64,000 nt of DNA from Mycobacterium kubicae (GTDB lineage: Bacteria; Actinomycetota; Actinomycetes; Mycobacteriales; Mycobacteriaceae), in contig NZ_CP065047.1 in NCBI RefSeq assembly GCF_015689175.1, positions 2,976,001-3,040,000 of the forward strand. The letters are read 5' to 3'. The position numbers and the translations under genes were made by a program. The notes under the pieces were generated by a model. That model was not told the DNA's origin. It searched no databases and worked only from the letters and a program-made list of their open reading frames with translations. Positions 53,490 to 63,120 of this stretch are shown piece after piece (within the stretch, counting starts at the first letter, position 1; each line of letters starts with the position of its first letter).

Positions 53490-54234
53490 CTGAAGTTCCC
53501 AACGTCGCCGAAACTTCGGTCGCAGCCGGCTTGGTGAAGTACATCGCCACGCTCTTGCCCACCAGCGGATTGAGCAGTGACTCGGCCACCTGGGTGATCC
53601 TCGGCCGCTGCATCAGATCCCACACCAACAGTTTGTGATACGCGGCCACCGCCGGGTGATCCGGATGCGACACGCCCACAGCACATTTCAACCACCAGAA
53701 CGGCGAGTGCAAAGCGTGGGCGTGATGTGTGTGGGTCAGTTCCAGTCCGTATCCGGTGAATTTGTCGCGCAACTGACTGGCCCGGTAGATCCGCACATGG
53801 CCGCCTTCGTTGCTGTGGTATTCCTCCGACAACAGCCAACAGACCTGCTCCGGCAGCCATCGCGGCACGCTGATGGCCAGCGTGCCACCGACTTTCAAGA
53901 CCCTGATGAGCTCGGCGATCGCGGCGTCGTCGTGCGGGATGTGCTCGAGGATCTCCGAGGCGATGACGCAGTCGAACGTCTCGTCGGCGTAGGGCAAGCT
54001 GAGCGCGTCACCCAACACAACCGTTGCCGATGCTTCGGCCGGTGCCTCACCGGCCTCAGCCATGGCCCGCAGAATGGTGTCCACCGCGCGAAGTTCGGGC
54101 TCATCGCGGTCGAACGCGACTACATCCGCGCCGCGACGGTACGCCTCGAACGCATGCCGGCCGGCGCCGCAGCCCACGTCGATGACACGCGTTGCCGGTC
54201 CGATGGCCAACCGGTCGAAATCGATTGTCAGCAC
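53476..54234 (-). CDS. class I SAM-dependent methyltransferase
   Basis: A 252-residue Methyltransf_11-like protein. The SAM motif is VIDVGCGAGRHAFEAYRRG, the acidic partner is VVAFDRDE, and motif IV is FDCVIASEILEHIP. It lies in the overlapping leftward cluster between the glycosyltransferase (seven bases overlap) and the prenyltransferase-like gene. The substrate is unknown; a sugar or lipid hydroxyl is plausible from context. Confidence 0.87.
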
Positions 54235-55481
54235 TGCGTCTGACTTCCCATGGCGGCCTTTCGCGCGATCGCCCGCTCATATACCCGCACGGTTTGGGCG
54301 GCCACAGCCTCCCAACTGAAGACGTTGACGGCCCGGTCGCGTCCCGCGCGTCCCAGGTCGGCGCGCTTCTCCGGCGAATCGAGCAGTCCGCCCAACGCCT
54401 CGGTGAGGGCGTCGACGTTCGCCGGTGGCACCAGCTCGGCACAGGCGCCGTCGGTCCCCAAGACCTCGGGCAACGCGCCCACCCGGCTGGCGACGATCGG
54501 GGTGCCGCTGGCCATGGCTTCCACCGCCGGCAGCGAAAAGCCCTCGTAGAGAGAGGGAATACAGGCCACTTCGGCCGACGCGAACAGGGCCGCGAGGTCC
54601 GCGTCAGACAGACCACTGGAAATGTGGACGATGTCGGAAATGCCCAGCTCGGCGATGAGTTTGTGGGTAGGGCCGTTGGGTTCGACCTTGGCGACCAGAC
54701 GCAACTCCAGGTCGCGGTTGACCCGCAGCCGCGCGATGGCGTGCAAGAGCGTGCTGACTCCTTTGAGCGGGGTGTCGGCACTGGCGATCGCCATCACGCG
54801 CCCGCGCTGGCGGGGCAGCGGACCGGGCTTGAAGAGGTTGGTGTTGACGCCCAGCGGCACCACGTGCAGTTGGTCTGGCGAGACACCGAAGTCGGTGACG
54901 ATGTCCGCGGCCGACGACGACGAGACCGTCAACAACTCGGGGATCTGGCGCGCCACCTGCTTTTGCATGGTGGCGAATCCGTACCACCGATGTACCAACG
55001 GTTTCCGCCACCACCGCGCGGCGGCGAGGTCCAGTACCCGGTCCCGAGTGATGGGGTGGTGCACGGTGGCCACCACCGGTAACTGACCGGCGATCTTGAG
55101 CAGCCCGGTGCCCAGGCTCTGATTGTCGTGAACGATGTCGAAGTCGGCGAGGCGGGCGGCGAGTTGCCGGGCGACGCGCAGGGTGAACGTTCTGGGCTCG
55201 GGGAAGCCGGCCGTCCACATGGTGGCGAGTTCCAACAGGTCAATCGAGTCGCGGATCTCGCTGGGCCGCGGCACCCGGAAGGGGTCGGGTTCGCGGTACA
55301 GGTCAAGACTCGGCACCTTGGTCAGGCGCACCCGCGGGTCAAGCAGCTGCGGGTAAGGCTGGCCGGAGAACACCTCGACGTCGTGCCCGAGCTCCACCAG
55401 ACCGCGGCTGAGATGGCGCACGTAAACACCCTGTCCGCCGCAATGGGTCTTACTCCGGTAGGACAGCAGGGCAATTCGCAT
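54228..55481 (-). CDS. GT4 family glycosyltransferase
   Basis: A 417-residue GT-B fold enzyme. It has the N-terminal GGQGVYVRHLSRGL and the C-terminal EGFSLPAVEAMASGTPIVAS motif with the conserved Glu pair position (SLYEGFSLP). Such retaining enzymes transfer a nucleotide-activated sugar. I use the ATG at 55481; a TTG at 55487 is an alternative. It heads the leftward cluster with a methyltransferase and prenyltransferase-like protein, suggesting a methylated glycoside or glycolipid product. Confidence 0.88.
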   Translation of the reverse strand: MRIALLSYRSKTHCGGQGVYVRHLSRGLVELGHDVEVFSGQPYPQLLDPRVRLTKVPSLDLYREPDPFRVPRPSEIRDSIDLLELATMWTAGFPEPRTFTLRVARQLAARLADFDIVHDNQSLGTGLLKIAGQLPVVATVHHPITRDRVLDLAAARWWRKPLVHRWYGFATMQKQVARQIPELLTVSSSSAADIVTDFGVSPDQLHVVPLGVNTNLFKPGPLPRQRGRVMAIASADTPLKGVSTLLHAIARLRVNRDLELRLVAKVEPNGPTHKLIAELGISDIVHISSGLSDADLAALFASAEVACIPSLYEGFSLPAVEAMASGTPIVASRVGALPEVLGTDGACAELVPPANVDALTEALGGLLDSPEKRADLGRAGRDRAVNVFSWEAVAAQTVRVYERAIARKAAMGSQTQC

Positions 55482-55487
55482 ACTCAA

Positions 55488-55828
55488 CTTCTATCCGCCC
55501 ACGAAAGGCCGGGCACAAGCGCCCCCCATTCCGTCGCCATCAACGCGCTCGCGACCGCCGCGAGAGGAAACTGGACATGTGTCCAGATGATAGTTCGACC
55601 AGCTAATCGATGCAACGCGCCCGCGGCCGGACCGGACGGGGGTGACCCGCCACCGCCACCTGGGTCGCGGCCACCGAACACCAACAACACATCGAGGTCT
55701 CAAATCGGTTTAGAAACGGCGTTTACGGTCGACTTATGTGAAAAGAATTCTGCCCACCGCAGCCTGTCTTCAAGAAAGCAGGACGGCCGTCGAAGGTTTG
55801 AGAATACTGGTCGACCGAGGAGCGTGCC
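55488..55828. other. 341-base intergenic region without a gene
   Basis: Divergent gap between the glycosyltransferase cluster and the STAS gene. It holds an AT-richer stretch near 55700-55815 with GGTTTAGAAACGG and GGTTTGAG, which could be sigma factor sites, but no pair fits a consensus well. I see no RNA gene or clear dyad. Confidence 0.5.
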
Positions 55829-56293
55829 GTGAGCCTGGCCCCTACTGATCTGCGTCCCGCCCACCTGCGGTTGAGCACGCGCCTGGTCTCCGAGCTCGGT
55901 GCCCAGAACAGCACGCTGCGGGCCGCCGTGCAAGGCGTCGGCTCGGCGGTGATCGTCTATGCCGGCGGTGAGATCGACGCCTGCAACGAGCACATCTGGC
56001 GGCTGCTACTCCGCGAGGCTTCGGCGTTCGTCGACCCGCAGCAGCCCTTCATAGTCGATGTCAACAGCGTCGATTTCATCTCCTGCTCGGGTTTCGAGGC
56101 GTTGGCCGACGAGGCCCACCGCTGCCGCGAACGCGGAATCGAACTCTGCCTGGTCAGCCTGCAACCGTCGGTCTGTCGAATCGTGGAAGCTTGCGGGCTC
56201 AGTGACGTACTGACGGTGCTGACCAGCGCTGCCCAGGCTTTGGATCCTTACGAACAGCTCTCGCCTGAGGCAGTCATAGACGAAGCGTGCTGA
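55829..56293 (+). CDS. STAS-domain anti-sigma factor antagonist
   Basis: A 154-residue protein. The STAS fold is at residues about 35-135: VIVYAGGEIDACNEHIW, then FIVDVNSVDFISCSGFEAL, where Ser in SCSG is the likely phosphorylation site of anti-sigma antagonists. Compared with the usual DSSG the sequence is SCSG. Relatives of the RsfB/SigF type control a general stress sigma factor. GTG start with GAGGAG nine bases upstream. No anti-sigma factor gene is adjacent. Confidence 0.85.
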   Translation: MSLAPTDLRPAHLRLSTRLVSELGAQNSTLRAAVQGVGSAVIVYAGGEIDACNEHIWRLLLREASAFVDPQQPFIVDVNSVDFISCSGFEALADEAHRCRERGIELCLVSLQPSVCRIVEACGLSDVLTVLTSAAQALDPYEQLSPEAVIDEAC

Positions 56294-56327
56294 GGCGGCT
56301 CGCTACGCCGCTTACCACGCAGCGAAG

Positions 56328-56579
56328 CTAGCCGCCGAGATTGCGCACCGCCGTGTCGAGATCTTCGGCCTGCTCGGCCAGTTCACGCTCGGACAACTCC
56401 GTGCCGCCGACCCGAGCTAGCACGTCCTGACGCGTCGCGATCTGCATCGCCCCGCGATAGTCGTCCGACTCCAGTTGGGCCGGCGTGAGGACCTCGGTAC
56501 GGCCCTCGATGAGGACCAGCACCGCATCGTCCTCGGCAGAGTCGAGCAATCGCCGCACGTCCTGCGCCTCCACAGTCAT
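56328..56579 (-). CDS. small hypothetical protein
   Basis: An 83-residue acidic protein with helical N-terminus (DVRRLLDSAEDDAVLVLIEGR) and C-terminal helix (LSERELAEQAEDLDTAVRNLGG in part). No known motif. It overlaps the DUF3072 gene at 56576 by four bases and is likely cotranscribed with it. Confidence 0.65.
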   Translation of the reverse strand: MTVEAQDVRRLLDSAEDDAVLVLIEGRTEVLTPAQLESDDYRGAMQIATRQDVLARVGGTELSERELAEQAEDLDTAVRNLGG

Positions 56580-56791
56580 CCCTGGCCCCTTCCCGTACGC
56601 TCTTGCAACTTGTCGATGAGATCTGACGCCTGCGCCTTGGTGAGGTTGTCCGGAGGATCCTCGCCGGCTTCCCGCGCCAATGTGTTCAGGTAACTGCGCT
56701 GCGGACCGGTCATCGGTTCGTCACCGGTCACCCACTGCGACGGGTCCTTCTCCGGGTTTTCACGTGCCGCCTGGCCGGGGTCGTCAGTCAT
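56576..56791 (-). CDS. DUF3072 small protein
   Basis: A 71-residue protein from the ATG at 56791. The pattern DPSQWVTGDEPMTGPQRSYL and AREAGEDPPDNLTKAQASDLID (quoted in part) matches DUF3072, a short actinobacterial domain of unknown function. Longer upstream starts add Gly-rich sequence with no homology. It is cotranscribed with the downstream small protein. Confidence 0.75.
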   Translation of the reverse strand: MTDDPGQAARENPEKDPSQWVTGDEPMTGPQRSYLNTLAREAGEDPPDNLTKAQASDLIDKLQERTGRGQG

Positions 56792-56934
56792 GGCACTAGC
56801 TATGCCCGCTACCCGGCGGTCATAACCAGGAGGCCCGCCGCCGAGGACAGCGACCTTTCGAAGCACGCCTGCCCACGGGAGGACGTAAGTTTGATGGGGT
56901 CGGCGGACAGGGGTGAGACCCTGTTGATCGGAGT

Positions 56935-57333
56935 ATGAAGATGGACGACGACTTCACCATAGGCGAGGCCAGCGCGGCAGAACGCGCGGCAAAGGTGGAA
57001 CGGCGGATCAACGAACTGAGGGAACGCAGAGCCGCGTTGACCTCCGGTCAGAAGCCGTCCCCGGAGTCAGCGGAACTGGCGCGTCACCGCGCCCAGGAAG
57101 CAACGCATCGTGCGCAAGACGCCCACCATGCTGCGGCGGAACGGCACAGGGAATTGGCCCGTGTTCACGAGCGAACGGCGAACACCTATCAGCGCGTCGC
57201 CATGGACCGGGAGGATGCCCCAGAATTGCAAGACGAGGCGGACCAACACTGGCAAGCCGCCCATGAAAGCCACTTACGTTCCCTTGAGGACGAGGCACAG
57301 GCTATTAATCCCGAGAAATCCTCGTCCGGCTAG
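56935..57333 (+). CDS. charged helical hypothetical protein
   Basis: A 132-residue protein rich in Glu, Arg, His and Ala, predicted to be fully helical (AAERAAKVERRINELRERRA, then HRAQEATHRAQDAHHAAAERH in part). Such sequences form coiled coils. No domain is recognised. ATGs at 56935 and 56941 are both possible. It ends immediately before the convergent dehydrogenase gene. Confidence 0.65.
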   Translation: MKMDDDFTIGEASAAERAAKVERRINELRERRAALTSGQKPSPESAELARHRAQEATHRAQDAHHAAAERHRELARVHERTANTYQRVAMDREDAPELQDEADQHWQAAHESHLRSLEDEAQAINPEKSSSG

Positions 57334-58503
57334 TCATGGCCGGAGCGCCACTCGAATGCAGTTGTCCTTTTTGTTCTTGAACAAGTCGTAGGCGCGCACG
57401 CCGTCTTCCAGCGGCAGGTCGTGGCTGATGAGCTTGGCCGGATCCAGATCACCCTGCTCGACATAGTCGAACAACCGGGTCATGTAGCGCTGGCCGTGCT
57501 GCTGCGACGTCTTGAGCGTGAGGCCTTTGTTGGTCAGCACACCCATGGGGAACTTGTCGGTGACGCCGTAGACGCCCAGCACGGAGACCACTCCGCCCTT
57601 TCGGCAGGCCAGGATCGCCTGCCGCATCGCGGTGGCCCGATCGGTTTCCAGCCGCAGCAGCTGCTTGGCCTTGTCGTAGAGCTGCTGGACCCCAGTGCCG
57701 TGGCCTTCCATGCCAACCGCCTCGATGCAGGCATCGGGCCCGCGTCCGCCGGTCATCTCACGCAATGTCTCGTGCACACTGTCGACCGCGGTGTAGTCGA
57801 TGGTCTCCAGTCCGAAGTGGTCTCGCGCCAGCGCCAGTCGCTCGGGAATCCGGTCGATGATGATGGAGCGTTCGGCGCCGAGCAACAACGCGCTGCGGGC
57901 CGCCATCAGGCCGACCCCGCCGGCGCCCCATACCGCCACGGTGTCCCCGCCGGCGATGTCGCAGAAGTCGGCGCCCATGAAACCGGTTGGCACAGCATCG
58001 GATAGGAACAGCGCTTGCTCGTCGGTGATGTCGCCGGGTATCGCGAAACAATTGGCGTCGCCGAACGGAACCCGCACGTATTGCGCATGTGAGCCCGCGT
58101 AGCCGCCGAAGGGATGGGTGTAGCCGTAAATTCCGCCCGAGGGATATCCCAGCAACGGTTGCTGCAGTTCCGCGTTCGGATTCGTGGTGTCACAACACGC
58201 ATACAGTTCGTGATCGCAGAACCAGCACTGATTGCAGGCGATGAACGAGGGCACCACCACCCGGTCACCAACCTTGGTGTCGCGCACTTCCGGGCCGGTC
58301 TCGGCGACCACCCCCATGAACTCGTGGCCGAAGACGTCGCCTTCCCGCATGCCCGGCAGGTAGCCGTCGATGAAGTGCAGGTCCGAGCCACAGGTGGTGG
58401 TGAGCCGGACTTCGACGATCACATCGTGTGGGTTGAGGATTTTGGGGTCGTCGACCGTCTCCACCGACAAGTCGTTGACACCGTTCCAGCACAGTGCGCG
58501 CAT
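57334..58503 (-). CDS. zinc-dependent alcohol/formaldehyde dehydrogenase
   Basis: A 389-residue medium-chain dehydrogenase. The catalytic zinc ligands are CGSDLHFIDG and GHEFMGVVAETG; structural zinc cysteines are in CNQCWFCDHELYACC. The Rossmann motif is VWGAGGVGLMAARSA. It resembles glutathione-independent formaldehyde dehydrogenases and mycobacterial FdhA-like enzymes, using NAD. The SRPBCC gene follows it upstream on the same strand. The ATG has no adenine-rich leader; the trinucleotide repeat at 58506 lies just upstream. Confidence 0.88.
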   Translation of the reverse strand: MRALCWNGVNDLSVETVDDPKILNPHDVIVEVRLTTTCGSDLHFIDGYLPGMREGDVFGHEFMGVVAETGPEVRDTKVGDRVVVPSFIACNQCWFCDHELYACCDTTNPNAELQQPLLGYPSGGIYGYTHPFGGYAGSHAQYVRVPFGDANCFAIPGDITDEQALFLSDAVPTGFMGADFCDIAGGDTVAVWGAGGVGLMAARSALLLGAERSIIIDRIPERLALARDHFGLETIDYTAVDSVHETLREMTGGRGPDACIEAVGMEGHGTGVQQLYDKAKQLLRLETDRATAMRQAILACRKGGVVSVLGVYGVTDKFPMGVLTNKGLTLKTSQQHGQRYMTRLFDYVEQGDLDPAKLISHDLPLEDGVRAYDLFKNKKDNCIRVALRP

Positions 58504-58505
58504 TA

Positions 58506-58526
58506 CTCGCTCCTCGCTCCTCGCTT
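58506..58526. repeat. three 7-base direct repeats (CTCGCTC type)
   Basis: CTCGCTC, CTCGCTC, CTCGCTT in tandem, two bases after the dehydrogenase start codon position on the minus strand and ending at the stop of the SRPBCC gene. Such CTCGCT-rich stretches recur between mycobacterial genes. A role in spacing is possible. Confidence 0.4.
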
Positions 58527-59019
58527 ACCGCGCGGAATTCCGCGCGCTGGGGTTGGACTTGATGGTCGGCACCTCGCCGGTCTGCAGCAACGCGCGCAGG
58601 CGGTACAACAGCTTGAATGCGGCCGCACCGGTCAACATGCCCGGCGCCGGGGTTTTGACGTGCAGCGTCACCTCGGTACCCAGGTCGCGCGGCGCCGGCC
58701 GGTAGTTGACCGTGAGTTCGTTGCCGTCACTGGTGCCGACGAATTCGACGCCGTCAGGGAAGGTGACCAGTCGGGACTCCCACGACAAGTCCGGCTCGGT
58801 CAGCGTCCGCCACCGGTAGCGATCCTCACCGACGGAGTCCACCTCGGCGATGTCGCCGAGCACCACGGACAACTGCGCGGGGTCGCGCCAGAAGGCGGCG
58901 ACCCGCTCGACCGGGCAGGCGATGGTGACCGTCTGCGCGGCGGCCCGTTGCGGTTGCATGTCGACGACCTTGTTGACCACGCCGAGCACTTGGTCCTTGG
59001 CGGCGTCCAGATAATTCAT
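58525..59019 (-). CDS. SRPBCC family protein
   Basis: A 164-residue START-like protein: the N-terminus has a hydrophobic helix (QVLGVVNKVVDMQ), then CPVERVAAFWRDPAQLS, YRWRTLTEPDLSWESRLVT and a C-terminal amphipathic helix. It may bind a lipid or polyketide-like ligand. It lies 22 bases upstream of the dehydrogenase and is probably cotranscribed, so it may serve a common pathway. Confidence 0.78.
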   Translation of the reverse strand: MNYLDAAKDQVLGVVNKVVDMQPQRAAAQTVTIACPVERVAAFWRDPAQLSVVLGDIAEVDSVGEDRYRWRTLTEPDLSWESRLVTFPDGVEFVGTSDGNELTVNYRPAPRDLGTEVTLHVKTPAPGMLTGAAAFKLLYRLRALLQTGEVPTIKSNPSARNSAR

Positions 59020-59121
59020 TGCCCGCTCCCTTCGTTGGGACGTGCGTTACCCACCGAAGCGGCGCCCAAACGATCGACGCGCCGATTGAGTAGCGGTGTG
59101 GTGCGCGGGTATTGGTGTGGC

Positions 59122-59856
59122 ATGACGGCGTTCGGGTCGGGCGACGGCCCGCACTTGGAAGAGGACACTCCGGCAACTGCGCCCGCCGATCCGTCCGGTG
59201 GACGGCTGGGGGCTCGGGTCAGAGCGCCGACGCTGCCGCCGTATCCGGCGGGACTACACGCCCTGGCCCTGGACCGCGGCCGCAACACCCTGTTGTATGT
59301 GCCGAGCGGGTACCGCGGGGACGCTGCGACACCCTTGGCCGTGTTGATGCACGGCGCCGGGGGCCATGCCCGCGGCGGGATCGATCCGTTCCTCGCCGTC
59401 GCGGACGCGGCCGGTGTGCTGCTGCTGGCGCCGCAGAGCGCCGCTTCCACCTGGGACGTGATCGTAGGATCCTTCGGGCCGGACGTCAGGTTGCTCGACG
59501 ACGCCCTCGCCCACGTGTTCGCCCGCCACAGTGTCGACGCGAATCACTTTGCCATAGGCGGCTTTTCGGACGGCGCCTCGTATGCACTGTCGCTGGGATT
59601 GACCAACGGCAACTTGTTCAGCCATGTCATCGCGTTCTCGCCTGGGTTCGCCGCGCCCGGGGCAACCTGCGGGCGGCCGAACATCTACATCACCCACGGC
59701 ACCAACGACCAAGTACTGCCCATCGATATGACCAGCCGCCGGTTGCGGCCACGGTTGGAACGCGCCGGTTACGACGTTGTCTATCACGAATTCTGTGGCG
59801 GGCACGTGGTGCCCACCGACCGCGCCAGGTCGGGCCTCGACTGGTTCCTGCACTAG
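59122..59856 (+). CDS. polyhydroxyalkanoate depolymerase-like alpha/beta hydrolase
   Basis: A 244-residue hydrolase. The oxyanion motif is VLMHGAGGHARGG, the nucleophile elbow is GGFSDGASYAL (Ser), the acid is in NDQVLPIDM and the His is in CGGHVVPTD. The fold resembles PHB depolymerase/feruloyl esterase type enzymes, acting on esters of hydroxy acids. A single gene, divergent from the SRPBCC gene and upstream of the Baeyer-Villiger operon. Confidence 0.85.
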   Translation: MTAFGSGDGPHLEEDTPATAPADPSGGRLGARVRAPTLPPYPAGLHALALDRGRNTLLYVPSGYRGDAATPLAVLMHGAGGHARGGIDPFLAVADAAGVLLLAPQSAASTWDVIVGSFGPDVRLLDDALAHVFARHSVDANHFAIGGFSDGASYALSLGLTNGNLFSHVIAFSPGFAAPGATCGRPNIYITHGTNDQVLPIDMTSRRLRPRLERAGYDVVYHEFCGGHVVPTDRARSGLDWFLH

Positions 59857-60049
59857 CCGATGGCCGAGGTGGCGATACCTATCCGCCTGCAGGCGTCGGC
59901 GGTCCGGCTCGGCGGCCACGGCGGCTTCCATGTGACGGCGATGCATGTGGAAACGGAATGAATCCGCGATGTGGGGTTCGCCACAGCCAATGCGGGAATC
60001 CGTACCGGCAGGCGGTTGCGTCGGCGCGGCCCGGGGGAAAGGAGAAATC

Positions 60050-61558
60050 GTGACATCCCCACTCGGCCACCGAGGTGGCGTCACGATCATTGGAGCCGGT
60101 TTCGGCGGCATCTGCATGGCCATCAAACTGCGTCGCGCCGGCATCCCATTCACGATCCTGGAGAAAGGGGATCGGGTCGGCGGCGTTTGGCGCGACAACA
60201 CCTATCCAGGCGCCGCGTGCGACGTTCCCTCTCACTTGTACTCGTATTCGTTCGAACCGAGCCACGACTGGTCGCGAAAGTACGGCACGCAACCGGAGAT
60301 CCAGAGCTACATCGAGTACTGCGCGCGCAAGTACGGGATCATCGACCACGTCCGCTTCGGTCAGGAAGTCACGCGCGCCAGCTTCGACGAGAGCGCTGCC
60401 CAGTGGACCCTCGAGACCGCCGACGGCGGCACCGTCAACTCCGCCTTCCTGGTCGCAGCCACCGGTCAGCTCAGCCTGCCCGCCGATCCCCAATTTCCCG
60501 GCATGGAGCGGTTCACCGGTCATGCGTTCCATTCCGCACGCTGGGACCATGACTACGACTTGCGGGGCAAGCGGGTCGCGGTCGTCGGCACCGGCGCCTC
60601 GGCGATCCAGTTCGTGCCCGAAGTCGCACGGCAGGCGCAACAGATGTACGTGCTGCAGCGCTCAGCGCCGTACGTACTGCCCAAACCCGACCGGCGCTAC
60701 ACCCCGCTGGAGAAGTATCTGTACCGGCATTTCACGGGCTCGCTGGTGGCCAGCCGGACGCGCCAGTACGTCTACCACGAGGCGCGGGTGATACCGCTGA
60801 CCAAGGGCGTCGGCATCAAAGCACTGGAGCGGGGCTGGGAGCGCTATCTGCGTTCGCAGGTATCCGATGAGGCGCTGCGCGCCAAGCTGCGTCCCGATTA
60901 CCCGATCGGCTGCAAGCGGGTGCTGCTGTCCAACGACTGGTACGCGGCGCTGAGCCGGCCCAACGTCGAGGTCATTGCGGCTGGGCTGACTGAAGTGAGG
61001 CCCGGCAGCATCGTTGCCGCGGACGGCAGCGAATGCGACGTCGACACCATCATTTTCGGCACCGGCTTCGCGGCGAACGACTTCCTTGCCCCGATGACGA
61101 TAGTCGGGCGTGACGGTCGCCGGCTGCACGACGTATGGCAAGAACGCGGCGGTGCCGAAGCGTTCAAAGGCATTGCCGTGAGCGGGTTTCCGAACCTCTT
61201 CATCCTCTATGGGCCGAACACCAATCTGGGCCACAACTCGATCATCTACATGCTCGAGTCCCAGGCCGACTATGTGCTCGAGGCGATTCGGCACGCCGCG
61301 ACGCACGGCGCCAGGTGGCTCGACGTCCGACCCGCAGCTCACGATGAGTACAACGACGACCTGCAGCGCAGCCTGAAGAAGACGGTCTGGCAGCGCGGTT
61401 GTGACAGTTGGTACGTGACCGAGGCAGGCAAGAACACGAACAACTGGCCGAGCTTCACGTTCGACTATCGACGCCAGACCCGCTTCTTCGATCCGGTGCA
61501 CTACCAGACCGACGCAGCCGAACCATCCCAGCTCATCAGCACAGGAGTTCACCCATGA
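60050..61558 (+). CDS. Baeyer-Villiger-type flavin monooxygenase
   Basis: A 502-residue enzyme. The FAD site is IIGAGFGGICMA (near 12-24), followed by DRVGGVWRDNTYPGAACD. The fingerprint FTGHAFHSARWD matches FxGxxxHxxxWD. The NADP site is VVGTGASAIQFV. I start at the GTG at 60050, with GGGGAAAGGAG upstream. It heads a rightward operon with an aldehyde dehydrogenase and GMC oxidoreductase. It is paralogous to the enzyme at 21638. Confidence 0.92.
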   Translation: MTSPLGHRGGVTIIGAGFGGICMAIKLRRAGIPFTILEKGDRVGGVWRDNTYPGAACDVPSHLYSYSFEPSHDWSRKYGTQPEIQSYIEYCARKYGIIDHVRFGQEVTRASFDESAAQWTLETADGGTVNSAFLVAATGQLSLPADPQFPGMERFTGHAFHSARWDHDYDLRGKRVAVVGTGASAIQFVPEVARQAQQMYVLQRSAPYVLPKPDRRYTPLEKYLYRHFTGSLVASRTRQYVYHEARVIPLTKGVGIKALERGWERYLRSQVSDEALRAKLRPDYPIGCKRVLLSNDWYAALSRPNVEVIAAGLTEVRPGSIVAADGSECDVDTIIFGTGFAANDFLAPMTIVGRDGRRLHDVWQERGGAEAFKGIAVSGFPNLFILYGPNTNLGHNSIIYMLESQADYVLEAIRHAATHGARWLDVRPAAHDEYNDDLQRSLKKTVWQRGCDSWYVTEAGKNTNNWPSFTFDYRRQTRFFDPVHYQTDAAEPSQLISTGVHP

Positions 61559-63111
61559 CCACCACCGTCGACACTCTGCCCGCCTTGGACACCTTGGCCG
61601 CGCGGGTGCAAGCGGCCGATTCCGGCAAGTACCGCGAGGTCACCAACGCGATGACCGGCGAGACGTTGGGCCGGGTACCGCACTGCAGCGCAGACGATGT
61701 GGTCGCCGCGGCCAGGCGTGCCCGGAACGTGCAGAAAAGTTGGGCGGCGCGTCCAGTCACCGAGCGTGCGGCCGTACTGCTGCGTTTTCACGATCTGGTC
61801 CTCAAGCGCCAAGACGAGGTGCTCGACATCATCCAGCTGGAGAACGGCAAAGCCCGCCGGCATGCGTTCGAGGAAGTCATCGACGTCGCGCTCACCTCTC
61901 GCTACTACGCGAACACGGCCGAGGAGTATCTGAAACCCAAACGGCGCCAGGGTGTTCAGTTGGTGCTGACCGAAGTGTGGGAGTACCACCATCCCAAAGG
62001 CCTGATCGGCGTGATCGCCCCATGGAACTATCCGTTGACGTTGGGCATCAGCGATGCGATCCCGGCGATAGTGGCCGGCAACGCGGCGCTGATCAAGCCC
62101 GACGACCGCACACCGTTCTCGGTGCTCTGGGCGGTCGGTGTGCTGGAAGAGGCGGGGATGCCGCCGGGACTGGTGCAGATTGTCACCGGACCCGGGTCTG
62201 AGCTCGGCACACCGATCATCGAGCAGTCCAATTACCTGATGTTCACCGGTTCCACCAGCGTCGGACGCAGCGTTGCCGCGCAGGCCGGGGAGCGGTTGAT
62301 CGACTGCTCGATGGAACTCGGCGGGAAGAATGCGCTGCTGGTGCTCGACGATGCCGACGTGGGCAAGGCCGCAGTCGGCGCCACGCGGGCCTGCTTCTCC
62401 AACGCCGGACAGCTGTGCATTTCGATCGAGCGAATCTATGTGCCAAAGACGTTGTGGGACAGCTTTGTTCCGAAGTTCGTTGCGGCAACGGAGAAGATGA
62501 CGCTGTCGGCGGCGCTCGACTACTCCGGCGACATGGGGTCCTTGATCAACGAGACGCAACTGAAGACGGTCATCGAGCACGTCGATGACGCGGTGGACAA
62601 GGGAGCCACTGTGCTCACCGGGGGTCGACCGCGCCCGGACCTCGGCCCGCATTTCTACGAGCCGACGATCTTGACCGGGGTGAAGGAAGGTATGACCGCC
62701 TTCGCCGACGAGACGTTCGGGCCGGTGGTGTCGCTGTATCCGGTGGACAGCGAGGAGGAAGCGATCGCCAAGGCCAACGACAGCACCTTCGGACTCAATT
62801 TCAGTGTGTGGACCTCCGACCCGCAACGCGGGCGCCGCGTCGCCGCACGACTGCAGGCCGGGACGGTGAATGTCAACGAAGGTTATGCAGCGGCGTGGGC
62901 GTCGCTCGACGCGCCGATGGGCGGCATGAAGGACTCTGGGCTCGGGCGCCGTCATGGTGAGCACGGCATGATGAAATACACCGAGTCGCAGACGATTGCG
63001 ATTGAACGCGTACTACCCGTCGGCGCGCCGCGGTGGGTGCGCGCTGACCGTTACGCCCGGGTGATGACACACGGACTGCGCGCACTCAAGCGCCTGCCCG
63101 GCGTCAAATAG
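61555..63111 (+). CDS. gabD2: succinic semialdehyde dehydrogenase-like (GabD2)
   Basis: A 518-residue aldehyde dehydrogenase. The catalytic Cys is in GQLCISIERIY and the catalytic Glu in MELGGKNALL; the cofactor motif is FTGSTSVGRSVAA. The length of 518 residues equals that of M. tuberculosis GabD2, and the sequence pattern agrees as I recall it. It would oxidise an aldehyde to an acid with NADP. It overlaps the monooxygenase stop by ATGA, so the two are cotranscribed. Confidence 0.9.
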   Translation: MTTTVDTLPALDTLAARVQAADSGKYREVTNAMTGETLGRVPHCSADDVVAAARRARNVQKSWAARPVTERAAVLLRFHDLVLKRQDEVLDIIQLENGKARRHAFEEVIDVALTSRYYANTAEEYLKPKRRQGVQLVLTEVWEYHHPKGLIGVIAPWNYPLTLGISDAIPAIVAGNAALIKPDDRTPFSVLWAVGVLEEAGMPPGLVQIVTGPGSELGTPIIEQSNYLMFTGSTSVGRSVAAQAGERLIDCSMELGGKNALLVLDDADVGKAAVGATRACFSNAGQLCISIERIYVPKTLWDSFVPKFVAATEKMTLSAALDYSGDMGSLINETQLKTVIEHVDDAVDKGATVLTGGRPRPDLGPHFYEPTILTGVKEGMTAFADETFGPVVSLYPVDSEEEAIAKANDSTFGLNFSVWTSDPQRGRRVAARLQAGTVNVNEGYAAAWASLDAPMGGMKDSGLGRRHGEHGMMKYTESQTIAIERVLPVGAPRWVRADRYARVMTHGLRALKRLPGVK

Positions 63112-63120
63112 GAGGAAGAC

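Noticed and set aside
55700..55815. Possible SigF promoter before the STAS gene
   Set aside because: GGTTT occurs twice but no GGGTA-like -10 follows at the right distance.
58529..58546. 18-base GC palindrome (CGCGCGGAATTCCGCGCG)
   Set aside because: It lies within the last codons of the SRPBCC gene and can arise from Arg/Ser codon use; no function is suggested by position.
58114..59121. Extension of the PHB depolymerase-like gene to the left
   Set aside because: It would run opposite the SRPBCC and dehydrogenase genes; the extra residues have no motif.
61549..62964. Minus-strand frame opposite the GabD2-like gene
   Set aside because: No domain and His/Arg-rich; the plus-strand gene is a full aldehyde dehydrogenase.
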